A stretch of DNA of 64,000 nucleotides from Haematobia irritans (lineage: Eukaryota > Arthropoda > Insecta > Diptera > Muscidae), in NCBI RefSeq assembly GCF_050003625.1, contig NC_134401.1, forward strand, positions 63,767,242-63,831,241. Direction: 5' to 3'. Of this stretch, positions 52,401 to 60,817 are shown in pieces. Below the pieces are notes generated by a model. That model saw nothing but the letters and a program-made list of their open reading frames with translations. It made no database searches and was not told the origin of the DNA. The first letter of the stretch is position 1; every line of letters starts with the position of its first letter. Made by a program: the position numbers and the translations under genes.

Positions 52401-53948
52401 CGAACGTCCAAATTCTTAACATTGAGTATTCTAAATAACGAACGGTTGATTAAAATTTACGTTCGATTTAACGAATTTTTCTAAATAACGAAAGGGCCTG
52501 ACAATATATCCTTCGTAAAACCAAGCTTCGAGTGTATATCAAAAATTTAGTATGACTTGAAACAAATTTGTTCGCGAATAATTAGTTTCTATATACATAT
52601 TCTTCATTGGTTCAATAAAGAAAAATCCAATTTTAATTATATTTGGAAAATTCGTAAGAATGTAGAAATTCCTCTAAAATTTATTAAAATAGTTATGAAT
52701 AAAAATATGAATAATTGAGTTGATTGCCTTAATTGAAAACAAAGAACAATAATTTTTCAATCAATCCTTTTACCAAATCTGAATAAAATATACAATAATG
52801 ATTAAAAACAATAATTAATTTTTGGATTAGAGTTAAATACATATCCAATATATCACCTGATTTGCCAAAAAATATTCTGATATTCATATATCTGTTTAAA
52901 ATGCAGCACGACCACCATTAATTTAGTATTCTTAGTATAGATCATATATAGACAGCAAACTTTAGGCATTTCATTTTCTAAAGAAAAGATATATAACAAA
53001 ATCTTTCGGTCATTAGAAAATACAATTTTATACAATGAAATTCGAATTATTTTTTCATAGAAAAATTATTTTTGTGATTCAATCACGAAACTAATCAATC
53101 CAAGTATTTTTCTAAATAGAATCGCTTCAATCTCGAAGATGATGGTTGATTGGGATAAATAATATTTAGATTAAAAAGGTGAAATATTTCAATCATTGAC
53201 CGAATATATTTTTTATTTTGCTTAAATTTGATTAACTGTAAATATTTTTGTGATTTTTTCTGTGAAGTTTCGAAGGACATAAAAATTTGGCCAACGATAT
53301 ATTTTCAGTAATATGAAGAAACCATTTTAATCAACAAAAAATGTTCGAGTATAGTACAAAACATTGAACAAAAAATTCGTTATATAACGATAATTTCTTA
53401 ATATTCAAAAATTCACTCCATGGCTAAACTTCCATTAATTTCTTTAATATTACGAAATTAATAATGACCCCCCCACCCTAGTGGTTCATAATTTTGATTT
53501 GTGCACTTTTATTTCAATACTTTCATCTTTGCCTGTGCTAATGGTTTATAGCCATAGTCCTTTGATTGCTGAAAATCACATTCTCAGTGTGAATGTGAGG
53601 AGATGTTAAAATTTCGATTTCTTCTCAAAACGCATTTACTCACCATTTGATTTCGGTTCATTTTTATATAAATTTTCTTTTCTTTTCTTTTATTATTTTA
53701 TTTTTAATTTTTTTTATCACCTCATTCTACATCAACCATTGTGGGTGGCTCTGATTTTGACCCTTGTGTGTGTGCCTGGTGTTATGGAATCCCTACAGAA
53801 GGCCTAGACTTGCTACCAGCTGAATTAACTGAAAATACAAATGCACCAAATCTGGTTATAATTGGCATTTCGCTGGCAGCTTTTGGCTTTCTTTTGGTTA
53901 ATGCTGCCCTAGTAGGCTGGTTTTTCGTCCATCAAAGGCGCAAAAAAG
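25267..53948 (+). CDS. sns: Nephrin-family Ig/FN3 cell adhesion receptor (sticks-and-stones/hibris type), partial, 10 exons
   Basis: Seen: eight exons splice in frame to about 585 codons giving five C2-type Ig domains and one FN3 domain, followed by either of two membrane exons (64 or 50 codons). Domain order Ig-Ig-Ig-Ig-Ig-FN3-TM matches the C-terminal ectodomain of insect nephrins. Known: Sns and Hbs sit on the surface of fusion-competent myoblasts, nephrocytes and eye cells and bind Kirre/Rst in trans. Inferred: same role here. N-glycosylation sequons occur at NVT, NNTS, NIT, NFT, NVT, NGT and NRS. The frame enters at 25267 with two bases finishing a codon, so an upstream exon ending in phase 1 must exist before the window. 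No cytoplasmic exon or stop was identified downstream. Sns is favoured over Hbs only by general resemblance; the family assignment is firm, the orthologue choice is not. Confidence 0.85.
25725..26478 (-). mobile_element. DINE-1-like element, family A, reverse copy
   Basis: The left end TACGGCCGTAAGTTCGGC and right end CTATGGTGGAGGGTATAAA are the reverse of the 1672-3051 element. It has fewer tandem units. It sits 320 bases downstream of the exon at 25267. Confidence 0.75.
26640..26910. repeat. Family G repeat
   Basis: Contains AACAGAGGAAAAGTACG, TTGTCAAATTTATTTGGGCA and TGCAAGATGGTTGGATGGAC; it is the reverse of 10470-10740. A shorter related piece lies at 27380-27490. Confidence 0.5.
27558..28744 (+). 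mobile_element. DINE-1/INE-1-like element, family B, copy 2
   Basis: Same head, GTCCGTCTGTCCGTGAACAC block and terminal hairpin (GTCGGCCCCGCCCGAC) as 11758-12833. Tandem units start at 27827, 27978, 28131 and 28284 (spacing 151, 153, 153). It lacks the SINE insertion, so it serves as the empty-site control for that event. Confidence 0.8.
28855..29125 (+). repeat. DINE-1-like family A fragment
   Basis: Carries GCTAACTTCCGAATGAAACA, CGGTCCATAATTATATATAG and GATCCCCAGATTT, directly downstream of the family B copy. Neither end is present. Confidence 0.6.
29126..30899. other. Intron stretch; less repetitive block 29630-30330
   Basis: A (TC)n run is at 29593-29608. The block from about 29630 to 30330 is less AT-rich and free of recognised repeats. 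A 78-codon minus frame at 29829-30065 has no known domain and is probably chance. Confidence 0.4.
30900..31413. repeat. Family C and family D repeat blocks
   Basis: Family C part (30900-31130): GTAGTGCAAACTTGGATCAT and GGGCTTGTCATAGGACGGA. Family D part (about 31270-31413): AGATACAAATCTATACACGC, TTTAGTATAGATCTGGCTGG and TTTTATGCTAAC. The D block recurs in reverse at 34735-34860, inside the mariner. Confidence 0.5.
33120..34080. repeat. Family F AT-rich repeats, two stretches
   Basis: 33120-33700 and 33860-34080 are dense in AATTAAAAATT and TCAATTAAAAG words, with CAATCACGAAATAATAATTA near 33885. The second stretch abuts the mariner element. Confidence 0.45.
34116..35644 (-). pseudogene. mariner transposase, frameshifted and interrupted
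   Basis: The minus strand starts at MENLEMRAVIKYLHKTG (35644), a helix-turn-helix region. It frameshifts near 35545 and loses some codons near 35345, then continues MKKLSARWVPHFLTVDQKR. First catalytic Asp: VDETWIHHYTP; second: FHQDNAPAHKSV. Stop at 34892. A repeat occupies about 34372-34895. Beyond it the transposase resumes INELKYELLDHPPYSPDLAP with the third Asp in APSDFYLFPN, and ends with a stop at 34116-34118. All three DD34D residues survive, but the gene cannot be made as one protein. Mariner moves by cut and paste at TA sites. Confidence 0.88.
34372..34895. mobile_element. Repeat inserted inside the mariner transposase
   Basis: Starts CCCAGCAAAAAAAA (34372), then the reverse of family C (TTCCAAAGATGTTC, GCACTTCCAGAAATG) to about 34730, then the reverse of family D (CCAGCCAGATCTATAC, GTGTACAGATTTGTATCTGG) to about 34865. 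Mariner codons resume on both sides. The right end lacks the GCTGGG terminus, so this is a rearranged or one-ended copy. Confidence 0.6.
36022..36330 (-). repeat. DINE-1-like family A, reverse fragment
   Basis: Carries GCCGAATCTTATGTATCCTC and ACTAAAGACTGTCATCC, matching 25755-25815. It is truncated before the tandem array. Confidence 0.6.
36331..40850. other. Intron stretch with simple repeats only
   Basis: Holds a strong hairpin at 37355-37383 (a 13-bp stem including two G-T pairs, loop GTT), an (AG)n run at 39875-39891 and a (GT)n run at 40092-40110. No exon was recognised. Confidence 0.45.
40860..41350. repeat. Repeat rich in ATGTTTGGG words
   Basis: Repeated words of the form ATATGTTTGGG, TTATGTTTGGGACAC and AATATGCTTGGATGC. 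Related words occur at 29180-29350 (AAACATATGTTTGCATCC). Ends unclear; probably a MITE fragment. Confidence 0.35.
41505..41710. repeat. Family E repeat fragment
   Basis: CAAATTCTTTCGTCCAGAAC and AAATTTTAGACAAATGAAA match the block at 8548-8620. Confidence 0.4.
42240..42742 (-). repeat. DINE-1-like family A, reverse, diverged
   Basis: GTTCGACCAGGCCGAATCTA at the left, and GATGGAGGGTA near the right end. A 13-bp GGTTAGGTTAGGT replaces the expected sequence at about 42715-42728, just before the terminal block. Confidence 0.6.
43492..43645 (+). CDS. sns: Exon 2: second half of the same Ig domain
   Basis: The acceptor is AATTCCAG and the donor GTGAGT. Phase 0 in, phase 1 out. The frame reads INSVIRTADKSVSAEITI and then the F-strand Cys in QAQYRCEAANS, which pairs with the Cys of the previous exon. 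One N-glycosylation sequon (NVT) is present. The closing SVH plus the first codon of the next exon (F) gives the typical ...TTLSVHF boundary that begins each following Ig domain. Confidence 0.92.
43784..43921 (+). CDS. sns: Exon 3: first half of Ig domain b
   Basis: The acceptor is TTGCAG and the donor GTAAGT; phase 1 to phase 1. The frame reads FAPETVKIRIEPEELKPG and carries the B-strand Cys (IVCDSSSSNPP) and the WW pair (KLSWWKDG). The SSSNPPAKLSWWKDG segment is the conserved nephrin-type ligand-face sequence. A stop lies just beyond in the intron, so the domain must continue at 44865. Confidence 0.92.
43922..44864 (+). other. sns: Intron 3 of the receptor gene
   Basis: 943 bases, with a mixed GT/GA microsatellite at about 43965-43995 and (GT)n at 44587-44605. 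It is less AT-rich than the large introns and free of recognised transposons. Its reading frames (up to 108 codons) have no domain. Confidence 0.5.
44865..45029 (+). CDS. sns: Exon 4: second half of Ig domain b
   Basis: The acceptor is CCCCTAG and the donor GTAAGT; phase 1 to phase 1. The frame begins GINNTSKPGLWGG, includes sequons NNTS and NIT, and has the F-strand Cys in GIVYTCQSANEALQ. The intron before it is 943 bases; all later introns within the Ig cluster are near 100 bases. Confidence 0.92.
45143..45430 (+). CDS. sns: Exon 5: complete Ig domain c, lacking its first cysteine
   Basis: The acceptor is CATTTAG and the donor GTAAGT; phase 1 to phase 1, a whole-domain exon. It reads YRPKFVPPPSSTAVGVEGES and then SLLVALQANANP, where the B-strand Cys expected in an Ig fold is replaced by a hydrophobic residue. 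The core Trp (YTWTKDG) and F-strand Cys (GVYVCEARNSQG) are kept. The domain therefore should not form the canonical disulphide. The frame is intact, so this looks like family divergence rather than decay. Confidence 0.92.
45524..45805 (+). CDS. sns: Exon 6: complete Ig domain d
   Basis: The acceptor is GTGCAG and the donor GTAAGT; phase 1 to phase 1. The frame reads YGTTIKSVSENVIVNPGEDA, with Cys in MLSCSVEG, Trp in VKWERVGYD, Cys in NFRCIADN and sequon NGT. The intron before it is only 93 bases. Confidence 0.93.
45913..46336 (+). CDS. sns: Exon 7: complete Ig domain e plus first half of FN3
   Basis: The acceptor is TTTGCAG and the donor GTAAGT; phase 1 in, phase 2 out. Ig part: FAPEIDKSPTLMRAASG, Cys in GRLPCRAQASP, Trp in QFIWRQDG, Cys in GAYECLAKND. 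FN3 part: PDTPLSLNILNVTHDSVTVA, WTPGFDGG and YRVRYR, the A to C strands of a fibronectin III fold. The last codon (R) is split by the 3.5-kb intron. Confidence 0.93.
47457..47660. mobile_element. Tc1/mariner-type MITE, 204 bp
   Basis: The ends are inverted repeats: CAGTGAGCATCAAAATAAA at the left and, read from the right, CAGTGAGCGTCAAAATAAA, 18 of 19 identical. TA follows the right end; the left flank is CA, which may be a decayed TA. Non-coding. Confidence 0.7.
47869..48386. mobile_element. Family C element
   Basis: Left end CCCGCCAAAACAAAGCGTC (decayed CCCAGCAAAAAAAGCGTC), right end TATTTTTTGCTGGG, TT on both sides. The interior GGGCTTGTCATAGGACGGAA matches 6975-7000. Confidence 0.6.
49828..49994 (+). 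CDS. sns: Exon 8: second half of the FN3 domain
   Basis: The acceptor is AACTACAG ending at 49827, with a pyrimidine-rich tract about 25-70 bases upstream; the donor is GTAAGT. The incoming base completes the split Arg codon, giving RYR-EANREQYKYIDGLPNS. KLTINGLRMNTLYLFSVMAY is the typical F/G-strand part of FN3. The frame stays open upstream of the acceptor to an ATG at 49760, but those codons have no FN3 counterpart and the phase fits only 49828. Ends in phase 1 after KAHTK. Confidence 0.9.
50585..50776 (+). CDS. sns: Exon 9a: stalk, transmembrane helix and stop-transfer (variant A)
   Basis: The acceptor is CCTCTCAG at 50584; phase 1 to phase 1; 64 codons. A Pro/Ser/Gly-rich stalk (EAPPPSQPASSLGGGPP) is followed by a helix of about 25 hydrophobic residues (LLLLVGVASGITIVALNILV, then IGCC) and a basic stretch (HKRNQKRLKR). 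The donor is GTACTG, weaker than the GTAAGT/GTGAGT donors of every upstream exon. This is the membrane anchor of one isoform. It should not be used together with exon 9b, as two helices would return the tail to the outside. Confidence 0.88.
51915..52101. mobile_element. Fold-back (hairpin) element, family G
   Basis: The left arm (51915-51996: ACAAGTGTAGCTTAACC...TTGGGC...GATGGTTGG) and right arm (52007-52101: CCAACCATC...GCCCAAATAAATTTGACA...TTAAGCTACACTTGT) are reverse complements with indels, around a spacer of about 10 bases. Each arm matches the single-armed family G copies at 10470 and 26640. Confidence 0.65.
52350..52540. repeat. pogo/Tigger-like terminal fragment
   Basis: Starts TA-CAGTCGAAGTTCG and repeats CGATTTAACGAA three times and CTAAATAACGAA twice. 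This CAGTCGAA...TTAACGAA pattern is typical of pogo-type inverted termini. No opposite end was identified. Confidence 0.4.
53799..53948 (+). CDS. sns: Exon 9b: alternative transmembrane exon (variant B)
   Basis: The acceptor is CCCTACAG at 53798, with the main pyrimidine tract far upstream; phase 1 to phase 1; 50 codons. It reads EGLDLLPAELTENTNAPN, then a helix (LVIIGISLAAFGFLLVNAAL, then VGWFFV) and HQRRKK. The donor is GTTTGT, again weak. It shares with exon 9a the first residue (E), the phase, the domain layout and the N-x4-G helix pattern, so it looks like an ancient duplicate. The stalk is shorter, acidic and free of the PPSQP repeat, so the isoforms would differ just outside and inside the membrane. 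Confidence 0.8.
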
Positions 53949-55346
53949 GTTTGTCTTTTTTCATTTGATTTTTTTTTGCATTTCATTTCCATTTTTATGA
54001 TGGTGCTTTCTTTTGTTGGTATTTATCATTTGGTTATTTATTAGTTTAAGACTTGGTATTTTTTTCGTTTTTTTTCTTATTTTTGTGATTATAATTGCTT
54101 GGTAGAGAAAATTTCATTTCTTTTAAATATAAATATATGTATGTATGTATGTACAATATAATTCTATTTCGTAATTTATATATAATAATTATGTTTTAGT
54201 GCTAATATAGCACTAAAAGTGGGTCACTTAATTAGTTTTGCTTAAACCAATTAAAAAGCTCAATGGAAGCATCTAACAAAACTAATTAGAAGATAACACA
54301 GAAAGGTAAGTGAATAACTTCATCGCAACTAACATTACTGGTCATTAACCATCTTGAGTAAATTCAATTTCTAAAAATAGTTTTATTTATGGGATGGTTT
54401 TTGATTTATAAATGCAACAAGTGTATTTTTTTGAGAATTTCCTGAAGAGATAAAGAAGAGTAAGTTGTTGCTGCTGTGTAATTATTTTTGCACATAAATG
54501 TTCAAAAATAGTTTATATAATTTTTTTAGGGCAAGTTGTAATGAATGCCTGCCAAATCATATTTTTCAATCCACCAAAAATAAGGAACATGTGCAGGGCG
54601 GCTGATATATTATGCAACAAAGTAAAGAGCTATATTTTTTTTAATTTTATTTGTCAAAAGCAAACATTGTAGGAAATAATTTTAGAACCAGTTTAGATTT
54701 GTTCGAAGTGGATACCGTTGGTATGAATTGTGGCCTTTAAACGGCCAACAAAGCCATCACATGCTATGGCCAAAATTTTTTTTTGTCAGCCCAGGGGTTC
54801 AATATTATCTTTTGGAAATTGCTCCACAATATTAGGCCCTTGTGTTGACGCCACGGTCAATGCATTCGAGCGAAGTGGCCATTACGGCGACCCACACCAT
54901 AACCATCGATGCCACTTGAGTTCTGGTGGCCAATCGAAGTTGTACATTTTTCACGAGCTGTTTTCTACCACTGCGCCGTGAATGTCGATTAAATATGGCC
55001 TTCACATTTCGGATCAATTCTACCGTTGTTACCTCTTTTTTCGTCCACTTTTAAGACGCGATGCAACACTGCCAGCATAACGGTAAGGAGTAAACACTTA
55101 GCGCGATTTCAATTAAAGTTGATGAGCTAAATGCTAAGACAATATAATATAAGAGAAACAAACTGTAATAAATGAGTTAAGAGAAAACTTAAATGTTTCC
55201 ACCTCATGCAAACATAAAACGCATTCAACGCATCAGGAACAACAAAAACAAAAATTTATTTTGTTTTCAATAATAAAAAATGCAATAATTCATAAATTAA
55301 CAACGATTTTTTTAATATTAGGACTAATATAAAATAATACTTGATT
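53949..55346. other. Downstream intron start with a GTAT microsatellite
   Basis: (GTAT)n is at 54137-54152 and a GTGCTAATATAGCAC hairpin at 54199-54213. A transposase remnant follows at 54680-55070. No cytoplasmic exon was recognised. Confidence 0.5.
54680..55070 (-). pseudogene. Tc1/mariner-like transposase remnant
   Basis: The minus strand reads WTKKEVTTVELIRNVKAIFN and RRSGRKQLVKNVQL, then VMVWVAVMATSLECIDRGVN (the region after the first catalytic Asp), then GFVGRLKATI at the C-terminus. Internal parts are deleted between these blocks. Same family as 18385-18605. Confidence 0.65.
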
Positions 55347-56656
55347 GTAGTAACCAGGGCTGTGGAGTCCGACACCGGCGAAACTAAATTTGAAAAACAC
55401 TTCATATCTTTGTAACTAAAGAAATATTTCGACAAATTATATTCCATTAGGGTTTTCAATCGAACAACGAAAAACGAAGTACTATATTTCAGGCCATTCA
55501 AGGTGTATTTATACGGGTGAAATTTCATGGTGATGTAAAAATTAGAATACAGGTGAAATTTCACGGTGATGTAAAAATTAGGTTTGACTAGAATATGGGC
55601 TGAATTGGTCAATTGAATTGTCCATTTTTAACATGTTAAAATATCGATTTTTGACCCTATATATACTCTTGATAAAGGTACAATTTTAAGGCAATATAAC
55701 ATTAGAACCTAACGTTCTGAATTTTTGGCAGCCATGTCGAGTTCGAAGATAGGTCATTCTAAAATTTTCATAAGATTTTTCAGAGATTTTAAATTTAGAG
55801 TTACTTGAGATGCATAAACAAATGCGGAATTTTCACGTCGGCCCAGATTTTGAGATAGCCCTACATAATTACTTGAGAAATATACACCCGATGTCTTTGG
55901 AATTAAACCACTGCCGGTCTTTTGGGAGAAAGTTTGTATCATCAAGGCCACTCGAAATTCTTTACATTAGATTAATTCTTTACATTAAATCGATGTTTCA
56001 CAATTTTATTTCTATAGAAACAATATTCGTAAATGTCCAACTATTCCTGTCATATATTGTATGTTAGTTGTTATTTAAAATTCCGCCCGTCCTAATTTTT
56101 GACAGTTTATGTTTGTTTTATATATCCGACATATTAATTTTTTAACATGTAAACATTTTATCTGATTTTGATTTTATTATTTTTCTTTTTTATGTAAATT
56201 TATTTTTTATAAAATGCCTATATAGACCAATACCAGGATTATACTTCTAAAACTTCTGGAAACCTTAATTATTTATTGTTGTTTGAAATTTTGTGTTTTT
56301 ATAAATACATATTCTGGAGATTGTTGTTATCTACCAATATTTTGATGTGGTCTCTATATAGTCTTGTGTCGTATTTTAATTTATTGGCCTGAAATTAAAA
56401 TGTAATGCTATGGTTTGTCGTCGAGTCATATCAACATTTAAAATTAGAGTTCTTTTGGACATATAAACACATATGGCAAAATAGAATACTTATATCGGTC
56501 TATTTTTGGAACCTTAAAAATACAAATGGAATACTGTTAAAATGAGATTTTGGTACACCGCCAGGTGTCGACTCCGGAGTCGGAGTCGAGGCTAATAAGA
56601 AATGCTGGAGTCGGAGTCGAGCAAAATTGACTCGACTCCACAGCCCTGGTAGTAAC
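55347..56656. mobile_element. hAT-type non-autonomous element, 1294 bp, with 8-bp target duplication
   Basis: The element spans 55355-56648. The ends are CAGGGCTGTGGAGTC and its reverse complement GACTCCACAGCCCTG (with small variants), flanked on both sides by GTAGTAAC (55347-55354 and 56649-56656). Right subterminal repeats of GGAGTCGGAGTCGAG are a familiar hAT signature. The interior is AT-rich and has no transposase. Confidence 0.88.
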
Positions 56657-57509
56657 GCTATCTGTGTGGCCGACCGGAGAAATTTCCTCTGATGCTAGAT
56701 CTCTCCAAAATTTCTCCCTAATAATTTGCATTTAAATAAACGGTATGTTTCTATGTATTACAAACTTATTATTATACTATTAATCGTGTGGTGTAGATGG
56801 CCTTTGTGGAATATGTATCATATGCCGACTTGGTATTTTTCACCAATCCTCTTTCCAAATTGCGTTTTTTTTTTCAAATTTTTCTATTTAACTTCTTGTG
56901 TTTTTTTTTTTTTGGAACCTGTTCCTCTACCTTGTCTACCAATACGTCATTTTAAATGGTTTGTAGTAGAAACACGTATGTCTATTAAATTGTGGATTAG
57001 CACAAAAGTTGTGAGAATTTTATTTTCCATTGAGCTTGCGAGACATTTATGCAAGAATCGTAGGAGCAAATAAACCATTGCTCATTGCAATATGCATGAG
57101 TGAGTATATTAACCCAAAAATGTTATCGTATTTTTGGAGAATATAAAACTTTCAACAAATCACTAACTTTATTAGAAACTTTTTGAAATACTCAAAAATT
57201 TATGAACCCCGAAAAACAAAACACGCACCATTTCAAAGTATAACCAACCAAGTACCTACATATGCTAATATATCAAGGTACATACACAGGAAAAAATTCT
57301 TGTCTTTAATGAGAATTATTGTTGTTTGCTTATCAAAAAGTTTAAGAGACCAAAAATTATACCAATATGATTGCACTTCACAGAATAAGACATTAGTATA
57401 ATCATCCACCATCATCTACAAAAATTTTTGAAAACTTAAATCTTCATGGACTCTTCATGAATTCTTCATGGACTATGTAGGCGCATATTCCCATTTCCAT
57501 TTTAGCTTT

Positions 57510-57756
57510 TTGTATCCTTCATCATAGGATAACGCATCGAAATATTGGTCGCAGACCCCTTAAAGTATTCTTAATCGAAGGGAGGAAATTCTAAGTCGAT
57601 CTAGTTATGTCAGTCCGTCCGTCTGACAAAAATAAGCTAACTTCCAAACTATGCAAAATATCGGCTTAAAATTGGGTTTCATGTAGGTCGGATGCTATTG
57701 CAAATGGGCCATATCAAATCACTTTTAGATGTAGCCTCGATACAAACCGATCTGGA
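57510..57756 (+). repeat. DINE-1-like family A fragment
   Basis: CATCATAGGATAACGCATCG, GTCCGTCCGTCTGAC and TATTGCAAATGGGCCATATC match the 1672 element. It is cut at about 57756, where TAGGGTTTCAAAAACTCGG begins, possibly the end of another element. Confidence 0.6.
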
Positions 57757-60700
57757 GTAGGGTTTCAAAAACTCGGTTTTCGGTTTATTCGAAAATCTAA
57801 TTTTTTAAAAACCAGTTTTCTGTTTTTTTGCTCAAAACCGGTTAAGCGGACTTTAGTGGGTTTATAGTTTTTAATGCCCATTTAATTAAAAAAACAAGAA
57901 TAAGCAATTCATTGTTATAAATCGAACGTTTTACAACAAACTAAGGATAAATTCTTGCTGTACCTCCAATGTGATAAAAAAAAAAAAATAATGTAAATGT
58001 GCTCTTTCCAAGTGAGATTTTCTACGAATAAAACACTATACGTCTTCAGTGCGAATTTTCAGACAAAATTGACACATTTCTTATAAATGTCAATAGTTTT
58101 TTTAAGCTTGATCGTATTCTAATAAATCTGGGGTTATTTGCTTTCAATGAAAAGGATTTACGTTTGATTAAAATTTCGTTCCAGAGGAAAGTGTTTTTGT
58201 TTTTTTTTTTTTTGTGAGAGACGCACAATTTATCTCTTCAGTTTTATAGAAGAATCCCAAAACATTCTATTTAGTCAAGTCATTTTATAAGTAGTCAGTT
58301 GTTTCTCATCTTCAGTACCTCTTTACAAAAAGCTCGACTTTCGGATGAAACATATGACAAATTTGATTGAAATATCATTTCAATACAGCAAAAGATTTTT
58401 TTTTTACTATCCGGTTTCGGTTTGTCTAATTGAAATCGTACCCCCCGATGTCAGTATATTGCCCTCTAACTACCTATTATTATTGATTTTTTATGGAGAG
58501 ATAAAATTGTGGTCCAAAATCAATCAACTGTCTTCCACTCCATTGTGGACCACATAACAACATACACTCAAACAAAAGTGAGCCCTATAACATATTTCAC
58601 TAAAGCCGATTTAATTCAATTTTAGTTCATGGAATTGAAGTTTATGTTTTAAGAAAGTTTCTATGACTTTAATAGTTTTTTGCCTACGTTAGCTAAATTA
58701 ACTAAAACAGAGGAAGTTTTTACACCAACAAAATAGTTCAAAATTCCTTAAAATTTGTAAATTTACCAATAATGCCCCCATCTTGAACTTCGTATGGCAC
58801 TTTAATTTGACGAAAATTATTTACCTATTTTTGTGAAGTAACCATGACATCTGCGTTTGTAACACAGTTTAGTTAAAATTTTCTATAATTATGTTAATCT
58901 AATTTTTCTAAAATTAACTAAAATTTTCTTTCCTGGTGGGTTCACTGTTTTTTTTTTTCAGTGGACGTAGTTAAAGGGCATATACGGACATAGTTTTTGT
59001 ATATTTCAAGCCAAATGAGGTTACGAATTTTTATTTTTTAATTAAATTATCTTAGGAGTACAATATAAGACGAGTTCTCAATTTTCTTTCGAAACAAAAA
59101 TTGTTATGCCATATATTCCTAGTAAAATCTACTAATATACGTAAGGAGAAAAAAATTTGTATTTTTTCTGACTTTTTTATATCCGTAGTTGTCTACTAGT
59201 TATCTACTGTAGTTGCCACGAAGAGTCTATTTCTAATTTTATGTCCTCGAAAACAAATTTTGCTCTTGAGTATATAAACACAAAGATAATTTCATTAAAG
59301 TGGTGAGAAATGTGTGTATTTAGCCACAAGTGAATTCATAGGAACACGAAAGTGTTCGCTATACTTAAGAAATTGTGACATTTATTTAATGCTACGAAGC
59401 ATTTTCTATCAGTGTAAATATTTGATTTTTTCTAACACGCACTTGGGAAGTTTTCATTCTCCTCCGCTCTTTATGAAAGTGTGTGTGTGTGTTGGTATTT
59501 TCTTATTTTTCTTAGTATTTTAGTTTCCACTGCTATGATCCGGAAATTAAATATCCTTCACTATATAAAGTGGACAAACAAAATACAACTATGCAACAAC
59601 AAGACTCGAAAAGTTACACTCACCAATGCAAACATGCTCCTTGAATGGGAGAATATGAGAAAAATTCAAACAACACCAGCGAACTATTTCACAACACACA
59701 TTTACACTACACCACACCACACACACTCTCGCATATGGAATGGTAGAGATTTCGTTATTTACGCACACTAATGTATTTATTTGGCAGAGGAATCTTCATT
59801 TACATTGTACCCTATCATTGCTCCCATTACCTTGCACTTTGCATCGTTGCGGTTCCCTTGTCAGGAAGGCTGGAAGACCATCATATTGATTTCTTACTGC
59901 TCCATTAATAATAGAGTCAGTCAGTCGGTTGGTATGTCGGTTTGTTAGAAACGACGTCAGCAAAAATATGGCAAAACTAAATACTTACGGCCCTTAGTTC
60001 ATGTGTCCAAAGCGGTTGTTTCTGTGGTTGTTATTTCAACATCAAGTCCTGGTATTTTACGGCAGCAGTGGTGGTAAATGCAATCCCAAAGACAAGCAAG
60101 TCGTTTTCTAAAGAATTATAAGGATGAGACGCCTTTTATTCGTATTGGTCCTATGTTGGGGGCGCGTGGTAATTTCTATAGTTGTTGGATCTTTGTTCTT
60201 CTGTTTCATTTCATCGGTTTGTTTGTCTGCTTCTGTCCTTTACGGGTGAGTTGTTGATATTTACAATAGAAAATAGTTTTATCTCCCTTAGAGTCCAAGC
60301 AGGATTACCACGGCATCAGAACCAAAGCTGTGATGAAGACAGTAGTTTAGTTCCAAAAAGCGATTAAGTCAGAGAGTATATACATGTTTTGTAATTGGCA
60401 TCTCTCATAACACAAGTGAATATCGCACTGTGATATTTCATATGATTTTGACCTAGATCCTGGGGAAGAAAATGTCTAACACGACGAGAGTTAACAAACT
60501 AAACCTTTTTTATTAAAAATTAAATTTTCGCTGTATATAAGAGCTCATCAGTAAAATTTGGTCAGAAAATTCTTCTTCGGCCAAATCAAATATAACTTGC
60601 GAGTTCTCAAATATTCAAGAAATCTATTCGAAAGGATGATCTGCACAAGTGGTAAAGATCTCCATATTTTAGATTTCAAGGAAATGTTTGGACTTGGTCA

Positions 60701-60817
60701 CTGCAGCTATAGCGAAAACCGTAGAGTATGGTTTCCATACGTTCTATAGAATTACTTAAATATTTGTTTTTGTAGCTATAGACTTCAAATAAATAGACAA
60801 GTACATAGTTATAATGC
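57757..60817. other. Intron stretch; possible short exons not provable
   Basis: The GT microsatellite near 59479-59492 and AT-rich runs are the main features. A good acceptor (ATCTCCCTTAG) at 60290 would open a phase-1 frame, ESKQDYHGIRTKAVMKTVV, then stop. Nothing ties it to the receptor tail. Confidence 0.3.

Larger units (their letters stand above)
50777..53798 (+). other. sns: Intron between the two membrane exons
   Basis: 3022 bases. It contains the fold-back element (51915-52101), a family F stretch (52200-52345) and a pogo/Tigger-like fragment (52350-52540). The first 600 bases are T-rich. If 9a and 9b are mutually exclusive, the choosing signals are expected here or in the introns beside it. 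Confidence 0.5.
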
